The position numbers were made by a program, and so were the translations under genes. Of a stretch of 25,437 nucleotides of DNA, positions 1 through 7,100 are shown piece by piece. Below the pieces are notes generated by a model that was given only the letters and a program-made list of their open reading frames with translations, had not been told where the DNA came from and did not search any database. This DNA is from JAJTFW01 sp031421935 (GTDB taxonomy: Bacteria; Bacteroidota; Bacteroidia; AKYH767-A; OLB10), in contig JANOPQ010000148.1 of the NCBI GenBank assembly GCA_031421935.1, positions 1-25,437 on the forward strand. Direction: 5' to 3'. Numbering within the stretch: the first letter of the stretch is position 1; each line of letters opens with the position of its first letter.

Positions 1-1
1 A

Positions 2-268
2 AATGAAAAAAATGATGTTTTCTTTCAAGCATGGTACAATCCCGAGTGGAATATGATTCATGTGAATGCGTCAAAGTTAAAAGGGAAGAGCGGGGTGTTG
101 CGGTTGTTTGATGTGGAGGGGAGAGTGGTGGTGGAGAGGAAAGTGGATGTGATAGCGGGTGGGTATTTTACTACAGAGATCACAGTGAATGGAATTGCAG
201 CTGGAGTGTATATTGTTTCTTTAACGACTGAAAAAGATAAAGTTCAAGTTAAGGTGTTAAAATTTTAG
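2..268 (+). CDS. T9SS-sorted secreted protein, C-terminal end only
   Basis: The reading frame is open from the left edge, so the gene starts outside the window and only its last 88 residues are visible. The apparent ATG at base 53 is internal: the codons before it read NEKNDVFFQAWYNPEWN without a stop. The visible part has the pattern of a type IX secretion (Por) C-terminal sorting domain: a beta-rich stretch with LRLFDVEGRVV, then GVYIVSL, and a basic end VKVLKF. In this family the tail directs a protein with a signal peptide through the outer membrane and is then removed. What the cargo does cannot be told because the functional part is missing. Gene existence is secure; the T9SS call rests on the motif pattern. 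Confidence 0.8.
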   Translation, partial: NEKNDVFFQAWYNPEWNMIHVNASKLKGKSGVLRLFDVEGRVVVERKVDVIAGGYFTTEITVNGIAAGVYIVSLTTEKDKVQVKVLKF

Positions 269-292
269 CTTTGTTATAAACTTACTGGGACG

Positions 293-320
293 CGAAATGC
301 GAATGAACACGAAATGCGAA
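293..320. repeat. CGAAATGCGAA short direct repeat
   Basis: The 11-mer CGAAATGCGAA occurs at 293-303 and again at 310-320. Bases 305-320 reappear exactly, in inverted orientation, at 14275-14290 inside the repeat-rich gap before groL, so this is a dispersed repeat family and not a local accident. Confidence 0.75.
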
Positions 321-400
321 ATTAATTTCCTTCGAAAAAAAACTAGCTGCTTCACAATTATATTCAAAGTCAATTTTTTAATGTTATAAGAATTAATTTA

Positions 401-464
401 ATCCACCAATCCACCAATCCACCAATCCACCCATTTGCCAATCCACCAATTTACTAACTTGCCA
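401..464. repeat. Tandem 8-bp repeat (ATCCACCA family)
   Basis: Eight consecutive 8-base units fill 401-464. Units 1, 2, 3 and 6 are ATCCACCA, the fourth is ATCCACCC, and the others are ATTTGCCA, ATTTACTA and ACTTGCCA. The array ends 4 bases before the stop codon of rsgA. Related units in the opposite orientation (TTGGTAAA, TTGGTGAA) occur at 14098-14121 and around 12551-12600. Confidence 0.85.
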
Positions 465-468
465 ATTT

Positions 469-1386
469 TTAGCGAAAAATATCTTCGTTACGCACCATAC
501 TTAAATAATTATAATATCGTTCGGAATTTATTTCGCCTTTTTCTACGGCGAGTTTGATGGCGCATTTTTTTTCGTTTTCGTGGAGGCAATTGTTGAAGTG
601 ACATTGATTCATGCGCTCGCGAAACTCTACAAAGTAATGTCCAATTTCGGAAGGTTTGAAATCGATGTTTACGAATTCGCGGATGCCCGGTGTGTCGATT
701 AAATACGTTTGATTTCCCAATGAATGCATCTCGGCAAAAGTAGTCGTGTGTTTTCCAGTGAGATGTTGCTTGGAGATGATTCCTGTTTTGAGTTGAAGCG
801 TGGGTTCTAAAATATTGAGCAGACTCGATTTTCCAACACCCGAATGTCCAGCGAGTAAATTGACTTTGGATTGAAATGCATTTCGGATGTCTTCCATTCC
901 TTCGGAGGTGATGGTAGAAACTTTGATGCAGACATAACCTAAAGGTTCATAAATGCGAATGAAATCATCTTGCACATGGGCTAAATCATCTTTAAATAAA
1001 TCGCTTTTGTTAAATATTAATCCGGTTGGAATGCGAAACGATTCAGCCGCTGCAATGAAACGATCAATGAAACCGGTGGAGGTTTTGGGTAGGGCAGGGG
1101 TGACCATCAGCCAGGCCATATCAATATTGGCAGCAATGATATGCGTTTGCTTGCTTAGGTTGACTGACTTGCGGATGATGTAATTTCTACGGTCTTCAAT
1201 TTCTAAAATGGTGCCGGTCCCATCTTCCAACATTTCAAAATGAACGAAGTCGCCAACCGCAATGGGGTTGGTAGAGCCAATATCACGAAGGCGCAGTTGC
1301 CCTCGGATACGGCAGGAAATGATTTTTCCATGCTCATCTTCAGTCAGAAACCAGCTGCCAGTCGATTTTAATACTCTTCCCTTCAC
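469..1386 (-). CDS. rsgA: Ribosome small-subunit-dependent GTPase A
   Basis: RsgA is a circularly permuted GTPase that helps late maturation of the 30S ribosomal subunit. The 305 residues carry an N-terminal OB-type region and then G motifs in permuted order: NKSD at 126-129 (G4), GHSGVGKS at 180-187 (P-loop), a GKHTTT switch at 211-216 and DTPG at 231-234 (G3). The C-terminal zinc site is Cys262, Cys267, His269 and Cys275. Length is normal for the family. The start is a GTG at 1386, chosen because a TATATTTG promoter element lies 4 bases upstream of it and no better codon is available. It is divergent from gldA across 61 bases, so the two genes share a compact promoter region. Confidence 0.96.
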   Translation of the reverse strand: MKGRVLKSTGSWFLTEDEHGKIISCRIRGQLRLRDIGSTNPIAVGDFVHFEMLEDGTGTILEIEDRRNYIIRKSVNLSKQTHIIAANIDMAWLMVTPALPKTSTGFIDRFIAAAESFRIPTGLIFNKSDLFKDDLAHVQDDFIRIYEPLGYVCIKVSTITSEGMEDIRNAFQSKVNLLAGHSGVGKSSLLNILEPTLQLKTGIISKQHLTGKHTTTFAEMHSLGNQTYLIDTPGIREFVNIDFKPSEIGHYFVEFRERMNQCHFNNCLHENEKKCAIKLAVEKGEINSERYYNYLSMVRNEDIFR

Positions 1387-1390
1387 GGTG

Positions 1391-1424
1391 CAAATATATG
1401 ACAGTAGACATCAGTACTAACCAA
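1391..1424 (-). promoter_or_regulatory. rsgA promoter, near-leaderless
   Basis: On the minus strand a Bacteroidota -7 element TATATTTG lies at 1391-1398, with a TTG (plus-strand CAA at 1422-1424) 23 bases upstream. Only four bases (CACC) separate the -7 element from the GTG start, so the transcript should have almost no leader. Confidence 0.6.
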
Positions 1425-1433
1425 TTGATCTAT

Positions 1434-1441
1434 TACCTTTG
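1434..1441 (+). promoter_or_regulatory. gldA promoter -7 element
   Basis: TACCTTTG matches TAnnTTTG exactly and ends 6 bases before the ATG at 1448. No TTG is seen at the usual upstream distance. As for rsgA, transcription would begin at or next to the start codon. Confidence 0.5.
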
Positions 1442-1447
1442 CGGGCA

Positions 1448-2362
1448 ATGTCAATTCTTGTTAAGTCGATCAGTAAATTATACGGGGAGCAAAAAGCACT
1501 CGATGATGTTTCTTTTGAAGTGCATCCCGGACAAGTAGTCGGATTTTTGGGACCCAATGGTGCCGGAAAATCGACCATGATGAAAATTATTTCTTGCTTC
1601 CTCCCTCAAACTTCTGGCTCGGTAACCGTGAATGGTTATGATGTAGTCAATCAATCGATGGAAGTGCGAGCGATGGTGGGCTATCTGCCCGAGCATAATC
1701 CACTCTACACTGATATGTACATCAAGGAATTTTTAGAGTTTGTGGGACGAATCCATCTACCCAAAACAGAAGCAGTACGACGCACCAAAGAGATGATAGA
1801 ATTGACGGGACTAGGAGTAGAGCAACATAAAAAAATTGGAGCGCTTTCCAAGGGATATCGTCAGCGAGTGGGACTTGCTCAAGCTATGATCCATAATCCG
1901 AGCGTATTGATTTTAGACGAGCCTACCACGGGCCTCGACCCTAATCAGCTGGTAGAGATTAGATCCCTGATTCGTAACATTGGCAAGGAAAAAACCGTAA
2001 TACTGTCAACGCATATCATGCAAGAGGTAGAAGCCATTTGCGATCGCGTGTTGATTATTAACAAAGGCAAGATTGTGGCTGATGATTCAACCAATGTTCT
2101 TCGTAAGCAATCGAAACATGGAAATGTGATTCGTGTGGAGTTCGACAAAGAGGCGAATGAAGTACAATTATCAAAGATCAAAGGTGTGTTAAGCGTTCAT
2201 AAAGAAAAAGATAAGACTTGGAGAATAGAAAGTGAAGGTGATGTAGATATTCGACAAGAGCTCTTTCGTTTTGCTGTTGATCAGAATTTAACAGTGATGG
2301 GCTTACAAAAAGAAGAAGGAAATCTAGAGTCCGTTTTCCGTCAATTAACCGTTAATAAATAG
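1448..2362 (+). CDS. gldA: ABC transporter ATP-binding protein, GldA type
   Basis: This is the ATPase subunit of an ABC transporter; in flavobacteria GldA works with GldF and GldG and is tied to gliding motility. From the ATG at 1448 it is 304 residues. Walker A is GPNGAGKST at 35-43, the signature is LSKGY at 133-137, Walker B is LILDEP at 154-159, and the switch histidine is His189. A roughly 100-residue C-terminal domain follows, as in GldA and CcmA-like subunits. A TTG at 1439 is in frame, but it overlaps the putative promoter element, so the ATG is preferred. No permease gene is next to it, so the partner is elsewhere. GldA-type is a family call; a general drug/lipid exporter ATPase is the alternative. 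Confidence 0.85.
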   Translation: MSILVKSISKLYGEQKALDDVSFEVHPGQVVGFLGPNGAGKSTMMKIISCFLPQTSGSVTVNGYDVVNQSMEVRAMVGYLPEHNPLYTDMYIKEFLEFVGRIHLPKTEAVRRTKEMIELTGLGVEQHKKIGALSKGYRQRVGLAQAMIHNPSVLILDEPTTGLDPNQLVEIRSLIRNIGKEKTVILSTHIMQEVEAICDRVLIINKGKIVADDSTNVLRKQSKHGNVIRVEFDKEANEVQLSKIKGVLSVHKEKDKTWRIESEGDVDIRQELFRFAVDQNLTVMGLQKEEGNLESVFRQLTVNK

Positions 2363-2387
2363 TTACTCAATATCTTTTTTCAATTTC

Positions 2388-2395
2388 TATCTTTG
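2388..2395 (+). promoter_or_regulatory. metK promoter -7 element
   Basis: TATCTTTG matches TAnnTTTG and lies 41 bases before the metK ATG, predicting a short A-rich leader of about 35 bases. No clear TTG element precedes it. The leader is too short for a SAM riboswitch. Confidence 0.5.
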
Positions 2396-2436
2396 GGCTT
2401 CCAAAAAAAACAATAAAACACATAAATAATTAAAGC

Positions 2437-3813
2437 ATGTCGTATCTATTCACCTCAGAATCAGTATCAGAAGGTCATCCAGACAAAGTGGCTGATCAAA
2501 TTTCAGACGCCCTTATCGATTACTTTTTGGCTTATGATCCAAGCTCTAAAGTAGCTTGTGAAACCTTAGTAACTACCGGACAAGTGGTTTTGGCTGGTGA
2601 AGTAAAGTCAGAAGCTTATCTAGATGTACAAGAAATTGCTCGTGAAGTGATTCGCGAAATTGGTTATACCAAGAGCGAGTATATGTTTGAAGCCAATTCT
2701 TGTGGAATCTTTTCAGCGATTCATGAGCAGTCGCCAGATATCAACCAAGGTGTTGAGCGTCGCAAGCCTGAAGAGCAAGGTGCCGGTGACCAAGGTATGA
2801 TGTTCGGATATGCTAGCCGTGAGACGGATAATTACATGCCACTTCCTTTGGAATTAGCGCATTTGTTACTTCGTGAATTAGCAGTATTGCGTCGCGAAAA
2901 CAAAGCGATCAAATACCTTCGTCCCGATGCAAAAAGTCAGGTGACGATTGAGTACAGCGATGATCATACACCAATTCGTATTGACTCAATCGTAATCTCT
3001 ACACAACATGATGATTTTGGTGCGGAGAAAAAAATGTTAGCTAAAATTAATGAGGACATTAAAAATATTTTGATTCCTCGTGTAATGAAGAAATTGCCAA
3101 AGCGTGTTCAAGCTTTGTTCAATAATAAAATCAACTATCACGTAAATCCAACTGGAAAGTTTGTGATTGGTGGTCCACATGGTGATACGGGATTAACAGG
3201 ACGTAAAATCATTGTAGATACTTACGGTGGAAAAGGTGCTCATGGTGGTGGTGCATTCTCAGGAAAAGATCCTTCCAAAGTAGACCGTTCTGCAGCGTAT
3301 GCAGCTCGTCATATCGCGAAGCATTTAGTGGCAGCTGGAGTTTGTGACGAAGCCTTGGTGCAAGTTGCTTATGCGATTGGTGTTGCGAAGCCAGTAGGCT
3401 TGTATATAAATACCTATGGTACTGCTAAGGTAGCGATGACCGACGGACAAATTGCTCGTATCATTGAGAAGCTTCCTGCATTTGACATGCGTCCTTACTT
3501 CATCGAAAAGCGTTTTGCTTTACGTACACCTATCTATCGCGAAACTGCCGCTTATGGGCACATGGGTCGTGAGTCGAAAGAAGTAGTGAAAGTGTTTAAC
3601 AAAGGAAAAAAGAACGAGAAGAAAGTAAAAGTAACTTTGTTCCCTTGGGAAAAATTGAATGCCATTGACATCATGAAAAAAGCATTTAATTTGAACGGTT
3701 CAGTGGTGAAAAGTGTGACGAAAACTTCCACTAAAATTAAGTCGAAAGTAAAGCCTACTAACAATGTAAAGTCAACTCCTAAAACGGCAAAGCAATTGTC
3801 ATTGATGGCTTAG
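2437..3813 (+). CDS. metK: S-adenosylmethionine synthase with extended C-terminus
   Basis: MetK makes S-adenosylmethionine from methionine and ATP in the cytoplasm. Family motifs are intact: GHPDK at 13-17, GAGDQG at 115-120, the glycine-rich GGPHGDTGLTGRK at 245-257 and the loop GGKGAHGGGAFSGKDPSKVDRS at 264-285 with its potassium- and phosphate-binding residues. The catalytic fold ends near residue 420 (IMKKAFNLN), where most relatives stop. Here about 38 further residues follow, rich in Lys, Ser and Thr, reading KSVTKTSTKIKSKVKPTNNV and ending QLSLMA. The same frame continues to the stop at 3813, directly before a strong terminator, so the tail is part of the gene and not a read-through. 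The gene appears monocistronic. The tail's role is unknown. Confidence 0.97.
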   Translation: MSYLFTSESVSEGHPDKVADQISDALIDYFLAYDPSSKVACETLVTTGQVVLAGEVKSEAYLDVQEIAREVIREIGYTKSEYMFEANSCGIFSAIHEQSPDINQGVERRKPEEQGAGDQGMMFGYASRETDNYMPLPLELAHLLLRELAVLRRENKAIKYLRPDAKSQVTIEYSDDHTPIRIDSIVISTQHDDFGAEKKMLAKINEDIKNILIPRVMKKLPKRVQALFNNKINYHVNPTGKFVIGGPHGDTGLTGRKIIVDTYGGKGAHGGGAFSGKDPSKVDRSAAYAARHIAKHLVAAGVCDEALVQVAYAIGVAKPVGLYINTYGTAKVAMTDGQIARIIEKLPAFDMRPYFIEKRFALRTPIYRETAAYGHMGRESKEVVKVFNKGKKNEKKVKVTLFPWEKLNAIDIMKKAFNLNGSVVKSVTKTSTKIKSKVKPTNNVKSTPKTAKQLSLMA

Positions 3814-3830
3814 TTAACTTAAAATAATTG

Positions 3831-3873
3831 AAAAGCCCTGTGGCAGTGTAAACACGCTACAGGGCTTTTTTTT
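3831..3873 (+). terminator. Intrinsic terminator of metK
   Basis: Bases 3831-3841 (AAAAGCCCTGT) pair exactly with 3859-3869. The stem continues inward through a G-T wobble, GC and GTGT/ACAC pairs around one bulged A. It is followed by an 8-base T run (3866-3873). Its place 17 bases after the metK stop fits factor-independent termination. Confidence 0.92.
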
Positions 3874-3994
3874 GTGATTTATTTTCGGGGATGGTCGTTT
3901 TTTGCGGTTTTTAAGCCAAAATCCTCAAAAATTGATGCTATAATGCCCGAACTGTTTTTTATTTAATTCGTACAAAGGAGCATATTTTGTTAAC

Positions 3995-5995
3995 ATGAAA
4001 AAGAGAATTATTCGTCAGGAGCTTCGCGCTCGAATCACATTTAAAATGGTGGCTACTACCATGGCCATCTTTGCTGTTTTAGCTTCATTTAGTTGGTTTC
4101 TCTACTTACAATTGGGAACCTCAACTAAAGTAAACGGAGCAACTGAAACTCTTCCCGCCGGATCTTTCATCATCAACATGGGAAGTTCTTCTCCTTCAAT
4201 TGGAAGTGGACTGAAGCCGTATGGGATGATTTATGAAATGATAACAGTTTATCAATTACCTGTGAAATGGTGTATCAATACATCTAAAGTAAAAGATGGA
4301 ACCGATTTTACTTATAATAGTATTAATTACAAGGGAGGATCGTTTGTTATTCCTGGAGATTTAATTGACATTACTATTCAAGCTCGAATTGCATATTGGT
4401 TGACACTGGGCGTACAAGGCGTGTATACTACTTCGCCTATTGCCGTTCCGGTTAGTTACACAATAAATAGTTTTCCAAGAATTGTGATTGATACATTGAG
4501 TGGGAATCAGGCGATCATTATGACTTATTTTGATAATGCTGGAATTCCATCTTCTGCTTACACAACAGGCAGCCCGAATTCAGTTACTGGTTGTCACGAT
4601 TTGTGGGTGAATCCGCATGGAGATCCTACGTGGGCTTCTCACGGAAATCTTTACAATTTCGCGCTCAATCAAAAAGGATTTATTTGGTCGCAATGCCATT
4701 CTGTATCGATGTTGGAGAGTGTTGTCAACCCATCCAACAGTGCGCAGAAAATGAATTTTTTATCGACCAGCGGATTGCAATGTTATGGGAGTAGTAAGTG
4801 TGTTGGTGTTAGCGAAGTGCATGTTAAGCCTCCAGTTTCACCTTATACACATTTGTTTCCAGCGAATCCTATTATGCAATTTATGGGCAGTATGTCCGGA
4901 GCTTGTTTAGGTGGATCGGAACAATGGTATGTTCCCTTATCGACGGGTTCTTGGCGCAGTACAACCACACGACTAGTTACAACGAGTACAGGATCGAGTC
5001 CGAATGAAGGAGTGCTTTTGGTATATGGTCCTGCCTTCGGAAATGCATCCAATGGTTGGGTTATGTATGAAGGTGGACATGATTTAAACGCAGCAGGAAC
5101 AACCACTGAGAAAGTTGCCGCTCAACGCGCATTTTTAAATTTTTGTTTGTTAGCAGGCAAAGAGCGAGCACCCCAAATTAGTAGTTCTTCTATTCAAGGA
5201 TCATTTGTATCTGGAATGACAGGAAATGTTTCTGTCAATATCACAGGAGGAACTGCGCCTTATTCATATTCATGGAGTAGTACGATCTCTGGTACTTTTG
5301 GGAGTCCGAGTAGTTCGTCTACCACATTTACACCCACCTTATCAAATTCAAACCAAACGGGAACGATAACAGTGGTGATCACCGATGCATGTAATCGGGT
5401 GACCATCGAAAAGCGATCAATTTACAGTGGCGGAAGTGCATTACCAGTAACTTTATTATGGACGAAAGCCCTCAAACAAAATAAGAATGTGGTAGTGTGC
5501 TGGGCTACCTCTCATGAAAAGAATAATGATTTCTTTACTGTCTATCGATCCGTGAATGAGGGTGAGTATATGTCGTTGGGAAAAGTGAAAGGAGAAGGGA
5601 ATAGCAATACCGTTCATGAGTATAGTTTTACGGATGGATCTGCTCCGAGTGGTGATTTATTATATCGTTTGTCACAAACTGATTTTGATGGAACTACTAA
5701 AATGTTTGACCCCGTTTCCATTCGTAATTCAGTGGTGTTAAGTAAACTGAAAGTGTCGCCCAATCCCATCAAAGAAAGTAGTAAGATTACTTTCCAATCG
5801 GAAAATGATGGAGCTTCAGTAATTGAAGTTTGGAGTGTATTAGGACAATTAATTGCCAGCAAGAGAATAGAACATCAAAAAGGAGAAAATAGCATTCGAT
5901 TTTCCGATATGGATCTGAGGAGGAATGGATATTTTGTAGTACGTGTGGTAGTGGATGATGAGATCATGTTGTCGCAACAAATTGTGAAGCAATAA
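3995..5995 (+). CDS. Secreted T9SS protein with SprB-like repeat
   Basis: This 666-residue protein starts with a basic stretch and a hydrophobic segment at about 18-40, a signal peptide or anchor. Residues 50-390 are a cysteine-containing domain I do not recognise; it includes WSQCHSVSMLE at 231-241 and YEGGHDLNAAGTTTEKVAAQ at 358-377, a stretch I have seen in other large secreted Bacteroidota proteins. Residues 393-475 look like a SprB/PKD-type repeat (ITGGTAPYSYSWS at 416-428). Residues 483-575 form the common pre-sorting beta domain (LPVTLLW, NNDFFTVYRS, YRLSQTDFDG). Residues 585-666 are a T9SS sorting domain starting VSPNPI. It is therefore predicted to reach the cell surface or medium. 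An AAAGGAG at 3974-3980 lies upstream, 14 bases from the ATG, unusually far for a ribosome site. Confidence 0.85.
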   Translation: MKKRIIRQELRARITFKMVATTMAIFAVLASFSWFLYLQLGTSTKVNGATETLPAGSFIINMGSSSPSIGSGLKPYGMIYEMITVYQLPVKWCINTSKVKDGTDFTYNSINYKGGSFVIPGDLIDITIQARIAYWLTLGVQGVYTTSPIAVPVSYTINSFPRIVIDTLSGNQAIIMTYFDNAGIPSSAYTTGSPNSVTGCHDLWVNPHGDPTWASHGNLYNFALNQKGFIWSQCHSVSMLESVVNPSNSAQKMNFLSTSGLQCYGSSKCVGVSEVHVKPPVSPYTHLFPANPIMQFMGSMSGACLGGSEQWYVPLSTGSWRSTTTRLVTTSTGSSPNEGVLLVYGPAFGNASNGWVMYEGGHDLNAAGTTTEKVAAQRAFLNFCLLAGKERAPQISSSSIQGSFVSGMTGNVSVNITGGTAPYSYSWSSTISGTFGSPSSSSTTFTPTLSNSNQTGTITVVITDACNRVTIEKRSIYSGGSALPVTLLWTKALKQNKNVVVCWATSHEKNNDFFTVYRSVNEGEYMSLGKVKGEGNSNTVHEYSFTDGSAPSGDLLYRLSQTDFDGTTKMFDPVSIRNSVVLSKLKVSPNPIKESSKITFQSENDGASVIEVWSVLGQLIASKRIEHQKGENSIRFSDMDLRRNGYFVVRVVVDDEIMLSQQIVKQ

Positions 5996-6004
5996 TTTTT
6001 TTCA

Positions 6005-6673
6005 CTATTCAATCGCACGATTTATAAAATTCAAAAATGGCATCATTGCTTTATAAGATGTAACAATTGATTTTCGAAGTTGGTCCGTCGTAATGTCTTT
6101 GGTGTTGATGGGACAAGTGACAAGAAAGCTATTTAATTTTAGATATTCTTCTGCTGGGTTTCCTGGCTCTAAGCCTTTCGGTAAACGTTTCAATTTATTC
6201 TCTTGAGATAAGTCGCCAAACAATTCTTTAAATTTTTTATGATGGATGATTTTAAAAAATTCTGCGTGATTATATTCAATTTCTTGGCGAATTTTTTTCA
6301 AGTTTTCGGATTCAGGATTCCATACACCACCTCCAATAAAATTTCCCCAATCACCACCGGGTTCGATGTGAACATAGACACCTGATAAATTTGATTTTTT
6401 TCCGCCTTCGTTAATCGAAGCAGAGAAATGTGCTTTATATGGCAATTTGTTTTTACTGAATCTAACGTCTCTGTATATCCGAAAAATACAATCTTTAGGA
6501 AGTAACTTTTCAATGGGTGGATTCACTTTACTTAAATCAGAAATTACTTTAGCCACAAATTCTTCGAAGTCCATTTTCGCCTTTTCAAATTCGGTGCGAT
6601 GCTCTTCAAACCAGGTTCGATCGTTATTGTTTTTGAGGTTTTTAAGGAATTGAAGAGTTGATTTATGGAGCAT
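6005..6673 (-). CDS. DUF2461 family protein
   Basis: A soluble 222-residue protein recognised as DUF2461 (TIGR02453) by its opening TLQFLKNLKNNNDRTWFEEH, the segment IFRIYRDVRFSKNKLPYK at 63-80 and the GGVYVHIEPGG-like strand near residue 100 (here LSGVYVHIEPGGDWGNFIGG). Members are about this length and occur widely in Bacteroidota. Their function is not established, and I do not infer one. Its stop lies 9 bases from the stop of the convergent secreted-protein gene. The neighbours give no functional clue. Confidence 0.88.
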   Translation of the reverse strand: MLHKSTLQFLKNLKNNNDRTWFEEHRTEFEKAKMDFEEFVAKVISDLSKVNPPIEKLLPKDCIFRIYRDVRFSKNKLPYKAHFSASINEGGKKSNLSGVYVHIEPGGDWGNFIGGGVWNPESENLKKIRQEIEYNHAEFFKIIHHKKFKELFGDLSQENKLKRLPKGLEPGNPAEEYLKLNSFLVTCPINTKDITTDQLRKSIVTSYKAMMPFLNFINRAIE

Positions 6674-6696
6674 AATAAGAATCAGTAATTTATTTG

Positions 6697-6704
6697 CAAA
6701 TATA
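6697..6704 (-). promoter_or_regulatory. Promoter -7 element of the DUF2461 gene
   Basis: TATATTTG on the minus strand lies 23 bases upstream of the ATG at 6673. No TTG was found at the expected upstream distance, so the call rests on the -7 match alone. Confidence 0.45.
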
Positions 6705-6774
6705 AGTACTTGTTTATTAAATATTTAATAATAAATTAAATTTTTCAAATGATGATTTTCGATTATTTCTTTTT

Positions 6775-6782
6775 TACATTTG
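6775..6782 (+). promoter_or_regulatory. Promoter -7 element of the acidic-tail gene
   Basis: TACATTTG matches TAnnTTTG, about 90 bases before the ATG at 6873. The predicted transcription start falls at about 6788, exactly where a 14-base palindrome begins. No TTG element is visible. Confidence 0.4.
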
Positions 6783-6788
6783 TCCTAT

Positions 6789-6802
6789 CACCACGCGTGG
6801 TG
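6789..6802. promoter_or_regulatory. 14-bp perfect palindrome, possible operator
   Basis: CACCACGCGTGGTG is its own reverse complement. It begins 6 bases after the TACATTTG element, at the predicted transcription start of the small acidic-tail gene. It could be an operator or, in RNA, a leader hairpin at the 5' end. A repressor is not identified. Confidence 0.45.
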
Positions 6803-6872
6803 TATAGTTCAGCTATTTAAAACAACATAAAATCAACATAAAAAAACTGATCTAATTCTTGCGAATTAAAAA

Positions 6873-7100
6873 ATGAAAATCCCAAAAAAAACGGCAAAGC
6901 CTAATGCCGACAAAGCAAAGAAGGCGGTTCCAAGCGGCAAGACGCGTAAGATGGAACCTTTAAAATCAAAAGAACAAAAAAATCAGAAGTTCGATGATTT
7001 TGAAGATGAAGATGAAGACAACGATCAATTGGATCCCGAAATGATCGATGATTTTAAGGGTTTTGATGATGATTTTGATGACGACGACGACGATTTATAG
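6873..7100 (+). CDS. Small bipolar protein, basic head and acidic tail
   Basis: A 75-residue protein with strongly polarised charge. Residues 1-38 are rich in Lys, Ala and Pro (KKTAKPNADKAKKAV), while residues 40-75 are mostly Asp, Glu and Phe, with DEDEDNDQLDPEMIDD and a final DDDFDDDDDDL. There is no membrane segment or cysteine. It is probably disordered. Short proteins of this look occur in other Bacteroidota, but I know of no function. A -7 element and a palindrome lie upstream, and its stop overlaps the stop of convergent anmK by 6 bases. The acidic tail could bind metal or a basic partner such as nucleoid or ribosomal protein; that is a guess from charge only. Confidence 0.75.
   Translation: MKIPKKTAKPNADKAKKAVPSGKTRKMEPLKSKEQKNQKFDDFEDEDEDNDQLDPEMIDDFKGFDDDFDDDDDDL

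Noticed and set aside
401..464. CRISPR array
   Set aside because: The period is 8 bases with no spacers of 25-40 bases, so it is a simple tandem repeat.
2363..2436. SAM riboswitch before metK
   Set aside because: The gap is 74 bases with a predicted leader of about 35 bases and no stem structure, which is too short for any SAM riboswitch class.
3939..3944. TATAAT as promoter of the secreted T9SS gene
   Set aside because: Matches the sigma-70 -10 box of other phyla but has no -35 partner at 16-18 bases and is not the Bacteroidota form; probably chance in AT-rich DNA.
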